DNA of 64,000 bases from Gemmata massiliana (lineage in GTDB: Bacteria; Planctomycetota; Planctomycetia; Gemmatales; Gemmataceae): assembly GCF_901538265.1 (NCBI RefSeq), contig NZ_LR593886.1, positions 5,601,738-5,665,737 on the forward strand, in the 5' to 3' direction. Positions 17,912 to 26,565 of this stretch are shown piece after piece (within the stretch, counting starts at the first letter, position 1; the number at the start of each line of letters is the position of its first letter). The notes beneath the pieces were generated by a model that was given only the letters and a program-made list of their open reading frames with translations, was not told the DNA's origin and made no database searches. The position numbers and the translations under genes were made by a program.

Positions 17912-18379
17912 ACACCCCGATGAGCGTGAACGGGGCCACCAGCTGGTCCACGTGCGCGTCCTCCTTGCGGCTGAGTACGTACAGGGCGAGCGATCCGACG
18001 ATCGGCGCTCCAGCAGCCCGGAGGAACCAATCGGACGGCTCTTGCGCGGTGTAGTTCTCGGTCCCGCGGGTCACGTGCGCTCTCGGAGCGCTTCTCGGTC
18101 TCATCGTTTCGGGCATACCCGGCGGGGCGTGGTGTGTGGCCGTTGCCCAGGTGGGTGCTCCCAGTTGTGTTAGAAGGGCGACGCACGTGAAGGTGTGAGT
18201 GCCCCCGTTGCAACCCGGTGCCGGTAAAATTGGCGCACCAGCCCCACATTCCGCCGTGGCACTGTGATTGCTGCTCGGTATTCGCCCACTCTCCCGTCTC
18301 CGACGGGAACATACCGTGGAGGGAGGGGTACCGCACTTCGGGAGCCTGAATTGTTTGAAGAACCTGAAGCATGTAGTCG
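17912..18379 (-). repeat. 468-bp inverted repeat, left arm
   Basis: Positions 17912-18379 match the reverse complement of 19344-19811 wherever compared; pair coordinates sum to 37723, and the deduced peptides agree over about 150 codons. The left arm breaks off inside a small membrane-protein reading frame that is complete in the right arm, so it is the secondary copy. The two arms enclose a decayed IS256 element. Confidence 0.85.
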
Positions 18380-18394
18380 GGGCTTGTGCTGAAT

Positions 18395-19320
18395 CTTGTG
18401 TCAGGGAGGCGGGATGGTTATTCCCCATCCTTCTTCCCTTACGGAGATTGTGGCAATGGATGTAATTCTCAAGGGCCAAGCCGAGAAGTTCGCCAACGAA
18501 CGGGCCGCGCGGTGACCACACTCGACGACCTCAACGGGCTGATGCGGGCCATGATGAAGACCGCGCGGGAGCGCATGCTCAACACCGAGATGGACGTCCA
18601 CCTCCACGGGCGCGGGGCTACGGAACCAAGTCACGCGCCCGCACCGAGCGGCCCGTCGACCGGCGCGCCCTCGACCGCGCCCAAGAACCGTCACAACGGA
18701 CATTCCAAGAAGACCGTGGGCCGCGATATGGGCGCGTTCACCCTCAAGACCCCGCGCGACCGCAACGGCACGTTCGAGCCCCCGTCGATCGCCCAGGGAG
18801 CTTGTGGCGGAGCGAGACCGAGGGTGCAACGGTGCAACGGTGCATCGTGCATCTGGTGCGCGCGGCGCGGAAGTACACGACCGAGACCGACGGCCGTGAC
18901 GTTGCGGCGGACCTGAAGACGATCGCCCCGTCGGCGGTGCTGGAGGCCGAAGAGGCGCTCAAGGCGTTCGGTGCGAAGTGGGACGGGAAGTACCCAACGC
19001 TCGGGCGCCAGTGGCGCGAAGTGGAGCGACATCGTCACGCGGTTCGAGTTCCCGCAGGCGATCCGCAGAGCGATCTACACGACCAACGCGCGCGCCAACG
19101 GCGTGATTCGGACGTTCACGCGCAACCGGAAGCCGTACCCGAGCGGCGCGCGTTGGAGCGGGTGTACCTGGCGATCCACGAGGCGTCGAAGAAGTGGACT
19201 GTGCCCACCGTGGGGCGGAAGGCGGCGCTCAACCACTTCGCCATCGTGTTCGAGGGACGCCTTCCGCCGCCGCACGCAACCTGACCCGCAAACGACGGAC
19301 CTGCCGACCTGACACAAAAG
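18395..19320 (+). mobile_element. Decayed IS256-family element
   Basis: Matching ends CTTGTGTCAGG (18395-18405) and CCTGACACAAA (19308-19318, inverted) bound a 0.9-kb element, shorter than the usual 1.3-1.5 kb. Its transposase has frameshifts and a large internal deletion. It lies at the centre of the 468-bp inverted repeat, with only 15 and 23 bases separating it from the arms. Confidence 0.75.
18455..19284 (+). pseudogene. Internally deleted IS256-family transposase
   Basis: The 5' part encodes the sequence around TLDDLNGLMRAMMKTARERMLN, then HNGHSKKTVGRDMGAFTLKTPRDRNGTFEPPSIA, the IS256 N-terminal block. It then jumps directly to EGATVQRCIVHLVRAARKY near 18830, deleting the central catalytic part. 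The last part encodes IRRAIYTTNARANGVIRTFTRNRK and IHEASKKWTVPTVGRKAALNHFAI near 19060-19250. At least two frame changes occur. It cannot make active enzyme. Confidence 0.8.
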
Positions 19321-19343
19321 AAATTACAGGCCCTGTTCAACGA

Positions 19344-19811
19344 CGACTACATGCTTCAGGTTCTTCAAACAATTCAGGCTCCCGAAGTGCGGTACCCCTC
19401 CCTCCACGGTATGTTCCCGTCGGAGACGGGAGAGTGGGCGAATACCGAGCAGCAATCACAGTGCCACGGCGGAATGTGGGGCTGGTGCGCCAATTTTACC
19501 GGCACCGGGTTGCAACGGGGGCACTCACACCTTCACGTGCGTCGCCCTTCTAACACAACTGGGAGCACCCACCTGGGCAACGGCCACACACCACGCCCCG
19601 CCGGGTATGCCCGAAACGATGAGACCGAGAAGCGCTCCGAGAGCGCACGTGACCCGCGGGACCGAGAACTACACCGCGCAAGAGCCGTCCGATTGGTTCC
19701 TCCGGGCTGCTGGAGCGCCGATCGTCGGATCGCTCGCCCTGTACGTACTCAGCCGCAAGGAGGACGCGCACGTGGACCAGCTGGTGGCCCCGTTCACGCT
19801 CATCGGGGTGT
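19344..19811 (+). repeat. 468-bp inverted repeat, right arm
   Basis: This is the reverse complement of 17912-18379. It contains the start and most of the small membrane-protein frame at 19607-19861, which continues past the repeat boundary, so this arm is likely the original locus. Confidence 0.85.
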
Positions 19812-19861
19812 ACAACAAGCTCGTCAAGGTCGCTGGCTCCGACCACATCCACGCCTCTTGA
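19607..19861 (+). CDS. Small putative membrane protein
   Basis: An 84-residue frame has an arginine-rich start, then DWFLRAAGAPIVGSLALYVLS, a plausible membrane helix, a charged loop (RKEDAHVDQ) and a second hydrophobic stretch LVAPFTLIGVYNKLVKVAG. It ends GSDHIHAS. A copy truncated after TLIGV lies in inverted orientation at 17912-18115. No ribosome site is strong and no family was recognised, so it may be a gene remnant. Its duplication is the main reason to list it. Confidence 0.4.
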   Translation: MPETMRPRSAPRAHVTRGTENYTAQEPSDWFLRAAGAPIVGSLALYVLSRKEDAHVDQLVAPFTLIGVYNKLVKVAGSDHIHAS

Positions 19862-19964
19862 GTATTTCCCGGTTCGGTGCAGACGCGCCGAATCGGTTCA
19901 TTAGATTCGTTGCGCAATAAGCGTCGGTTTGGGCGCACCTCGGCCACACGGGATCGTGTGGCCA

Positions 19965-20300
19965 TTAGGCGCACATGTAGTTGTGGAGTCCGCCAACGTT
20001 CTTCGTCATAACCGTGTGGCGGCGCGGCGGATTGCGATACCGATCCGCCGCGATGCGCCAGATCTCCCCGATCCCGTGCTCGGCCACAATCCGGTCCTTC
20101 GCCAATCGCCGGTTCGCGCGCCGGTCCTCGTCGCTCAGTCGGCCCTTCGGGGCCTCTTGGGCACCCACAGGTCACTCCCCTGATACCCGCTGTCGCCCGA
20201 CTTCGGCCCCCCGACCGGGAGCTGCATTCGCGCGACGGTCGTACACCTTCTTATCGTGGATGCGCCCTTCGCGGCCTTCGACACGGCGCGCAAGTCCGCG
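19965..20300 (-). pseudogene. IS5-type transposase remnant, C-terminal
   Basis: The minus strand encodes [15 protein letters not shown], then after a frame change [21 protein letters not shown], then after another change [29 protein letters not shown] and RRHTVMTKNVGGLHNYMCA. This is the IS5-type DDE C-terminus, with VEH/AEHGIG Glu context. The N-terminal two-thirds are absent. It abuts the catalase remnant, whose own 5' third is missing at this point, so the element or its deletion removed it. Confidence 0.7.
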
Positions 20301-21440
20301 TTCGTGAAGTTCCACTGGGAGCCCAAGTTCGGGCTCCAGTCGGTGGTCTGAAACGAGGCGGTGAAGATCAACGGAGCCGATCCCGACTCCCACCGGCGCG
20401 ACCGGTGGGAGTCGGGATCGGCGCGGGCACGTTTCCGGAATCGGAACTCGGGGTCCAACTGTTCCACGACGAGTTCGCCAAGGCGTTCGAGTTCGACGTA
20501 CTCGATCCGACCAAAATCATCCCGAAGAGCAGGTTCCGGTGAAGGTCGTGGACCGGATGGTGCTCGACCGCCGGGTGGACAACTTCTTCGCGGAGACCGA
20601 ACTGGTCGCGCTCTGCACACAGAATGTGGTGCCCGGGATCGATTTCACTGACGCCCCGCTCCCCCTGGGCCGGAACTTCTCTTACCTCGGCACGCAGCTC
20701 AAGCGATTGGGTGGCCCGGACTTCAAGCACATCCCGATCAACGCCCCGAAGTGCCCGATGATGAACTTCCAGCGGGACGGGCACATGGCGATGCGCAACC
20801 CCAAGGGCGCGCCAACTACGAGCCCAACTCGTGGGGCGATGCCGGCGGCCCGCGCGAGGCCCCGGACCGGGGGTACAGGAGCTACCCCGAGCCGGTCGAG
20901 GGCACCAAGGCGCGCGGGCGGAGACGTTCGCGGACCACTACAGTCAGGTCCGGCAGTTCTACGTCAGCCAGACCCCGATCGAGCAGCCCCACATCGCCAA
21001 TGCGCTCGTATTCGAGTTGAGCAAGGGGCAAACGCCGGCGATCCGCGCGCGGATGGTCCCGCACCTGCTGAACATCGACACCGGGCTCGCCGATGCGGTG
21101 GCCAAGGGGCTGCGGTTGAAGGAAATGCCGAAACCGACGCACCGGGATCTGAAGCCGTCTGATAAGCTGGGCATCCCCAAGAACGGCCCCAAGAGCTTCG
21201 CCGGACGCAAGGTCGGCGCACTGGTCACCGACGGGTCGACGCCGACGTGCTCTCGGCCCTCGGGAAGGCGCTGAAGTCCGAGGGCGCGATCCTGGCGCTC
21301 GTCGCCCCGGAGGTGGGCGGGTGAAGGACTCGGCCGGCACCTGGCACGACGCGAACGAGAAGCTCGAGGGCGGGCCGTCGGTCCTGTTCGATGTCGTCGC
21401 GGTCCTACCGCCCAAGACCGGGGCGACGGCACTAGCCCAG
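20276..21440 (+). pseudogene. katE: Decayed large-subunit (HPII-type) catalase
   Basis: In successive frames the DNA encodes [75 protein letters not shown]-like [32 protein letters not shown] and [18 protein letters not shown], then [20 protein letters not shown]. The C-terminal flavodoxin-like domain follows ([46 protein letters not shown]). These are hallmarks of clade-2 catalases. The N-terminal third with the catalytic His is lost. An in-frame stop and several frameshifts break the rest. The gene would have degraded hydrogen peroxide. Confidence 0.88.
20376..20422. repeat. Perfect 21-bp-arm palindrome inside catalase remnant
   Basis: Arms 20376-20396 and 20402-20422 are exact complements around a five-base CGCGA loop. 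In intact catalases this spot encodes [20 protein letters not shown]. The right arm here has replaced the expected codons with a copy of the left arm, as expected for a template-switch (quasi-palindrome) mutation. Confidence 0.8.
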
Positions 21441-21633
21441 TTTCCGCCGTTAGCGTGAATGCAGTCTATTGGTCCACACGATTCGGTATCAGAGCCGCCA
21501 GTCCTCAGCTACACTGGAAGGCACGCCGAACGTCCCCACACCAAGTGCCCGGAGCGATTCCGGCGGATCAGTTCGGGCGGCCCGCGGTCCCGTCGCGGAT
21601 CGACCGGCACCTGCCCTTCAAGGGGGACCGCAG

Positions 21634-22464
21634 ATGCGCCGAACGGCCTTTACCCTCATCGAACTGCTCGTTGTCATCGCTATCGTTGCGGTCCTGATCG
21701 GGCTCTTGCTCCCCGCGGTGCAGAAGGTCCGGGAGGCCGCGGCCCGGATTAAGTGCGCCAACAACCTCAAGCAGATCGGGTTGGCGCTGCACGGCCACCA
21801 CGACGCGGCGGGCTACTTCCCGACCGGCGGGACGTCATTCGCCCCGCCCCCGACCTACGTCAACGGGGTTCCCGCGGCCCCGCCCGCACAGAACGCGGGG
21901 TGGGCGTTCCAGCTCCTGCCGTTCATCGAACAGGATGCGCTGTACCGGAGCCCGGCCGCCGTGCTGACTACCCCGGTCCCACTTTACTTCTGCCCGGCCC
22001 GCCGCGGGCCGACGGTCGTAGCCCAGTCGTTCGGGCCGCGCGCGGGGGACGACTATGCCGCCGCAACGGGCACCGGGGGCACGGCCGGAGAAACCGGCCC
22101 GTACTTCGGGGTGATCGTGCGGAACCCGTTGCGCACCACGACCGCGAGCGTCACGGACGGGTTGAGCACCACGCTGGTCATCAGCGAGAAGCGTCTCCAC
22201 CCGGACCGGTACGCCACTGGCGACTGGTGCGACGACCAGGGGTTCACGGACGGCTGGGATAATGACATCATCGCCATCACCTCCCGCCCGTTCGGGCGCG
22301 ACGAGCGCAAGGAAATGGACTACGAGTTCGGTTCCGCGCACCCGTCCGGCGCGAACGCGGTGTTCGGTGACGGGAGCGTCCGGCACCTGCGGTACGGGCT
22401 GGCCCCGGGCACGTTCGACGCACTGGGCGACCGGCGCGACGGGCAGGTCGTTCCCCCGGAATGA
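21634..22464 (+). CDS. DUF1559 prepilin-like protein
   Basis: The 276-residue protein starts [20 protein letters not shown], a very short prepilin leader with the cleavage/helix motif. [28 protein letters not shown] and the C-terminal [19 protein letters not shown] segment mark DUF1559. The ATG at 21634 is preceded by AAGGGGGA at 6-7 bases, which decides the start over the longer upstream frame. It lies just right of the catalase remnant. Unlike the other two members in this window it has no lipoprotein partner. It is likely exported as a pseudopilin-like surface protein. Confidence 0.92.
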   Translation: MRRTAFTLIELLVVIAIVAVLIGLLLPAVQKVREAAARIKCANNLKQIGLALHGHHDAAGYFPTGGTSFAPPPTYVNGVPAAPPAQNAGWAFQLLPFIEQDALYRSPAAVLTTPVPLYFCPARRGPTVVAQSFGPRAGDDYAAATGTGGTAGETGPYFGVIVRNPLRTTTASVTDGLSTTLVISEKRLHPDRYATGDWCDDQGFTDGWDNDIIAITSRPFGRDERKEMDYEFGSAHPSGANAVFGDGSVRHLRYGLAPGTFDALGDRRDGQVVPPE

Positions 22465-22682
22465 TGCCACCCACCCCCGGCGCCGCACCTGAACCCGGGC
22501 CCGGCGCACACGTTCACGTTTGAGGCACGCGGACCCGCGTGCTTCACTTCGACACGCTCTGCCCCGAACACCACACCGAAGTTCGTCGCGTGTTCGGTAT
22601 GTGGCCATCGGGCTCGGTCGTTCCAATATCATGAACTACCCCCGGTACCGTCTGTCCTCCCCGACCCATTCCCAAGGTCGCA

Positions 22683-25600
22683 ATGCACCCCTCCCGCATC
22701 GCCGCGCTGTTCGCGTTATTCGCGCTCGTTTCTGTGGGCTCTGCCATCGATCCCGCCACGGGTTCAAAAGCGGTCACGGAACCGGCCCTACCCGACGGCA
22801 CCGATACCGCCCGCAAGCAGATCGCGACGTTCAAAGTCCCGGCCGGGTTGAAAGTCGAGTTGTTCGCCGCGGAACCGATGCTCGCGAGCCCGGTCGCTAT
22901 CGGCCTCGACGAGAAGAACCGCGTGTTCGTTGCCGAGGAGTACCGTTTCAACCGGGGCACCGAAGAGAACCGCACCCGCAGCTTCCTCCTCGACGACGAT
23001 TTGCAGATCCGCACCCCCGAAGACCGCCTCGCGATGTACCGCAAGCACGCCAACAAGTTCGACGGCGGCATGGACTGGTTCACCAAGCACAGCGACCAGA
23101 TCCGGCTCCTCGAAGACACCAAGGGCACGGGAAAAGCCGACAAGAGCACGGTCTTCGCGGGCGGCTTCAACGCCCCCCTCGACGGCCTCGCGGCCGGGGT
23201 CATGGCCACCAACGGCGACGTCTACTTCACCTGCATTCCGAACCTGTGGAAGCTCAAGGACACTAAGGGCGCGGGCAGGGCCGACGTGCGCGAGGCGCTG
23301 CTCACCGGGTTCGGTGTGAACTGCGCGTTCCTCGGTCACGACCTGCACGGCCTCGCCTGGGGGCCGGACGGGAAGCTCTATTTCAGCGTCGGCGACCGCG
23401 GTTTCCACGTCACCAGTAAGGAGGGTGCCACGCACAGCGGGCCGCGCACGGGCGCGGTGTTCCGCTGTAACCCGGACGGCACCGAGTTCGAAGTCGTTCA
23501 CCGCGGCTTGCGGAACCCGCAGGAGCTCGCGTTCGACCAGTACGGTAACCTCTTTGCGGACGACAACAACTGCGACAAGGGCGACCACGCCCGCCTCGTG
23601 TACGTGGTCGAGGACGGCAACAGCGGGTGGAACATGCCGTACCAAACGATCCCGGGGCCGTACACCGGCGGGCCGTGGTTCGCGGAACGGCTCTGGCACC
23701 TGCCGCACGCCGGGCAGCCCGCGTACATCGTGCCCCCGGTCGGCAAGATCGGCACCGGGCCGAGCGGGTTCCTGTTCACGAGCGGAACGAGTTTACCGGA
23801 GCGCTACAAGAACAGCTTCGTGATGTGCAACTACACCGGCGGCCCCGAGGCCGGGTTGGAGGCGTTCCGCGTGAAGGCGAAGGGGGCCGGCTTCGAGATC
23901 GAGGATTACCACGACTTCTTCAAACCGATCAAGGCGACCGACGCCGAGTTCAGCTACGACGGCAAGCTGTACGTCGCGGACTTCGTGAACCTCGATTGGG
24001 GCGGCAAGAGCCTCGGCGGTCGCATCTACACGGTGTTCGACCCCGCGAAGATCGACGCGCCCGTCGTGAAGGACACGAAGAAGTTGTTTGCCGAGGGCTT
24101 CGACAAGCGGAGCGCCGACGAACTCACGAAGTTGCTGGGGCACGCCGACCAGCGCGTGCGCCAGCGGGCACAGTTCGCGCTCGTGGAACGAGCCGGGCGC
24201 GCGCCCGCAATCTATACGGTGCTGGCAAACGTCGCCGCGAAGAACGAGAGCCAGTTCGCGCGGATTCACGCGCTGTGGGCACTCGGGCAGCTCGCGCGCA
24301 AGAATCCGGCTACTGTCGGTTCGATCTCGGCCCGGCTCACTGACGCCGACGACGAGGTTCGCGCTCAGGCCGCGAAGTTGGTCGGTGACGTCGGAAGCGT
24401 CTCGGCCGCGGCCACACTCGTCGAGCGCCTCACCGATGCGAACCCGCGGGTGCGGTTCTTCGCGGCACAGTCGCTCGGCAAGTTGAAACACAAGCCGGCC
24501 GTCGGCCCCCTGTTCGATGTGCTGAAAGCAAACAAGGACGAAGACGCCTTCATCCGCCACGCCTGTGTCGCGGCCCTGACCCGCATCGCGGACGCCGATT
24601 CCGTTGTGGCCCGGTCCGGCGATCCGAGTGCGGCCGTGCGAATGGCCGTCGTGCTGGTTCAGCGCAAGCTCGCCGACCAGCGGGTCGCGAAGCTCCTGGC
24701 CGACGCGGACCCGCTGGTGCGCACCGAAGCCGCGCGCGCGATTCACGACCTCCCGATGGACGACCTGCTGCCCCCGCTGGCGGCCCAGCTCGCGAAACTG
24801 GTGGCTTCGCCGATCGCGGACAGCGACGCGCTCGCTCGTCGCGCGATCAACGCGAACTATCGCCTCGGTGGAACCGAACACGCGCGGGCCGTTCTCGCGG
24901 CCGTGACCTGCCCGACGCTCTCGACCGCGGTTCGGGCCGAAGCTCTCGCGGCCCTGAAAGACTGGTCGAACCCGCCCCCGCGCGACCGCGTCACCGGCTT
25001 CTGGCGGACCGAGAAGGCGCGCGACGCGGCGATCGTTCGCGGCGTGGTCGAGAACGGACTCGAAGCGCTACTCGCCGGCACGACCGGTCGGCTCCAAACG
25101 GACGCGGTCGGGTTGATCGTTGCGGTCGGGGCGCGGGCCGATGAAGCCCGGTTCGCTTCACTCGCGGGCGACCCCAAGGCCGACCCGAATTTGCGCGTCG
25201 CGGCGGTGCGATTCTTCGCCGGGCACAAGTCGAAGCAGGCGGACGCGGTACTCACGGCCGCGCTGAAAAGCAACGCGCCGCTGGTGCGGGCAGAGGCGCG
25301 CGAACTCGTCGCGAAATCCGATCCGACCCGCGGGGTGCCGCTGCTCGACGAAGTGCTCGCCGATGAAGGCGCCTCAACGCGCGAACGGCAACAGGCGCTC
25401 GTCGCGATCGCCGCACTGAAGACCCCGGCCGCGGAACGAGTCCTCGATGCCTGGACGTATCGTCTTGCGGCCGGCGAGGTGCCGGCCGATCTGCAAGTCG
25501 ACGTACTTGACGCGCTGAAGTCGGCCCCCTCGCCGCTACGGGACCGGTTGCGGTTGAAGTTCGAGTCCGCGTTGCCACAAGATCCCGTTGGCAAGTTCAA

Positions 25601-26039
25601 GGTGAGCCTGACGGGGGGCGACGCCGACGCGGGGCGCGACGTGTTCTTCAACCATACAGCGGCCCAGTGCGTGCGGTGCCACACGATCAACGGGTCCGGT
25701 GGCACGGCCGGTCCGGACCTGACGAAAGTGGTGGCACGCAACCCGGTCAAGACGCGCGAGCACTTGCTGGAGTCGCTGGTGCTCCCGAGCGCGAAAATCG
25801 CACCCGGGTTCGGCACGGTCACGCTCGCGCTGGCGGACGGGCGCACGGTCGGTGGTACGCTGTTGTCGGAAGAGAAGGGCACGCTCGTCGTGCAGAGGCC
25901 GGACGGCAAGAAAGTGACCGTGCAAGCCGACGAGATCGAGCGGCGTTCTACGGCACTCTCACCAATGCCAGCGGTCGATCGCACGCTGACGACCCGCGAG
26001 ATGCGTGACCTGATCGAGTTCCTGATGACGCTGAAGTAG
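22683..26039 (+). CDS. PVC-type haem-binding CxxCH protein
   Basis: The 1118-residue protein has an N-terminal signal peptide (about 1-21). A PVC dehydrogenase beta-propeller follows at about 50-460, with LKVELFAAEPMLASPVAIGLDEKNRVFVAEEY, GLAWGPDGKLYFSVGDRG and HRGLRNPQELAFDQYGNLF. HEAT repeats fill about 480-960. A cytochrome c domain near 975-1080 has CVRCH with haem cysteines C996/C999 and H1000, and GTAGPDLTKV. It is predicted to be periplasmic or surface exposed and to oxidise an unknown sugar or alcohol, passing electrons to haem. It is related to the protein at 3-4235 but lacks the ceramidase part. A DUF1501 gene follows after a hairpin-rich gap. Confidence 0.92.
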   Translation: MHPSRIAALFALFALVSVGSAIDPATGSKAVTEPALPDGTDTARKQIATFKVPAGLKVELFAAEPMLASPVAIGLDEKNRVFVAEEYRFNRGTEENRTRSFLLDDDLQIRTPEDRLAMYRKHANKFDGGMDWFTKHSDQIRLLEDTKGTGKADKSTVFAGGFNAPLDGLAAGVMATNGDVYFTCIPNLWKLKDTKGAGRADVREALLTGFGVNCAFLGHDLHGLAWGPDGKLYFSVGDRGFHVTSKEGATHSGPRTGAVFRCNPDGTEFEVVHRGLRNPQELAFDQYGNLFADDNNCDKGDHARLVYVVEDGNSGWNMPYQTIPGPYTGGPWFAERLWHLPHAGQPAYIVPPVGKIGTGPSGFLFTSGTSLPERYKNSFVMCNYTGGPEAGLEAFRVKAKGAGFEIEDYHDFFKPIKATDAEFSYDGKLYVADFVNLDWGGKSLGGRIYTVFDPAKIDAPVVKDTKKLFAEGFDKRSADELTKLLGHADQRVRQRAQFALVERAGRAPAIYTVLANVAAKNESQFARIHALWALGQLARKNPATVGSISARLTDADDEVRAQAAKLVGDVGSVSAAATLVERLTDANPRVRFFAAQSLGKLKHKPAVGPLFDVLKANKDEDAFIRHACVAALTRIADADSVVARSGDPSAAVRMAVVLVQRKLADQRVAKLLADADPLVRTEAARAIHDLPMDDLLPPLAAQLAKLVASPIADSDALARRAINANYRLGGTEHARAVLAAVTCPTLSTAVRAEALAALKDWSNPPPRDRVTGFWRTEKARDAAIVRGVVENGLEALLAGTTGRLQTDAVGLIVAVGARADEARFASLAGDPKADPNLRVAAVRFFAGHKSKQADAVLTAALKSNAPLVRAEARELVAKSDPTRGVPLLDEVLADEGASTRERQQALVAIAALKTPAAERVLDAWTYRLAAGEVPADLQVDVLDALKSAPSPLRDRLRLKFESALPQDPVGKFKVSLTGGDADAGRDVFFNHTAAQCVRCHTINGSGGTAGPDLTKVVARNPVKTREHLLESLVLPSAKIAPGFGTVTLALADGRTVGGTLLSEEKGTLVVQRPDGKKVTVQADEIERRSTALSPMPAVDRTLTTREMRDLIEFLMTLK

Positions 26040-26062
26040 TCGGCAGGAACGACTACTTCAGC
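26030..26062 (+). terminator. Terminator hairpin overlapping the CDS end
   Basis: GCTGAAGTAGTC (26030-26041) and GACTACTTCAGC (26051-26062) are exact complements with a 9-base loop. The left arm includes the stop codon of the CxxCH gene. It is the first of two consecutive hairpins. Confidence 0.65.
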
Positions 26063-26067
26063 TCAGC

Positions 26068-26115
26068 GGTCCCGAGCGTGACGAGAAGGAAGGCCATCTC
26101 GTCACGCTCGGGACC
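26068..26115 (+). terminator. Second tandem terminator hairpin
   Basis: A 19-base arm at 26068-26086 is the exact complement of 26097-26115, with a 10-base loop. It starts 5 bases after the first hairpin. No T-run follows, so rho-independence is uncertain, but the pair would strongly separate the CxxCH gene from downstream transcription. Confidence 0.65.
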
Positions 26116-26297
26116 GTTGGGCCGGAACCTGGCCGCGGCTGCCAGTTGCGAATCGTCGGCCGAGGTCGCAGCAGTCACAACAGTTGGGAGTAATCGCGCT
26201 GTCGTGGGACGGACCACCGTGCGAGTTTCGACCGTCACGCAGAATTTGCGTAGCGGAACAGAGTTCCTGCGCACCGTCAGTAGCCGCTCTTCGGACA

Positions 26298-26325
26298 CCG
26301 CTCAACCGCATATTCGGTTGAGCGG
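26298..26325. repeat. Isolated hairpin
   Basis: CCGCTCAACCG (26298-26308) pairs exactly with CGGTTGAGCGG (26315-26325) around a 6-base loop, CATATT. It is about 240 bases before the DUF1501 start; the role is unknown. Confidence 0.5.
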
Positions 26326-26565
26326 CACAAAACGAGCGCTACCGCTGCTCAAAAACAACGGGCGCCCGAAAGTTACTTGACCGCGGGGTAATTGTTTGCG
26401 AAGGTCTTAATAGCTCACGAATAGACGCACCGCGCACGAATCCTGCCCCACCGCCCCAACCGTCGGATTTTTAGCCTTCCCTCCCCGACCGCCCGGCTGC
26501 TTCGCTAAAGCACTCACCGCGTTCGACCCACCGCCCCGCCTCTCACTGGCGACTGAGGAACGTTC

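Larger units (their letters stand above)
26040..26565. other. Hairpin-rich gene-free gap
   Basis: Three strong hairpins (26030-26062, 26068-26115, 26298-26325) lie in this gap between the CxxCH gene and the DUF1501 gene. GC content is lower than in the flanking genes. An 81-codon minus-strand frame at 26053-26298 overlaps the hairpins and is not accepted as a gene. Confidence 0.5.

Noticed and set aside
17536-18372. 278-codon minus-strand frame spanning the left inverted-repeat arm and the IS701 remnant
   Set aside because: It joins repeat-arm sequence to the antisense of a transposase; composition is arginine/proline-rich as expected for a shadow frame.
26053-26298. 81-codon minus-strand frame after the large CxxCH gene
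   Set aside because: Most of it is the translation of the two tandem hairpins; no ribosome site or family resemblance was found.
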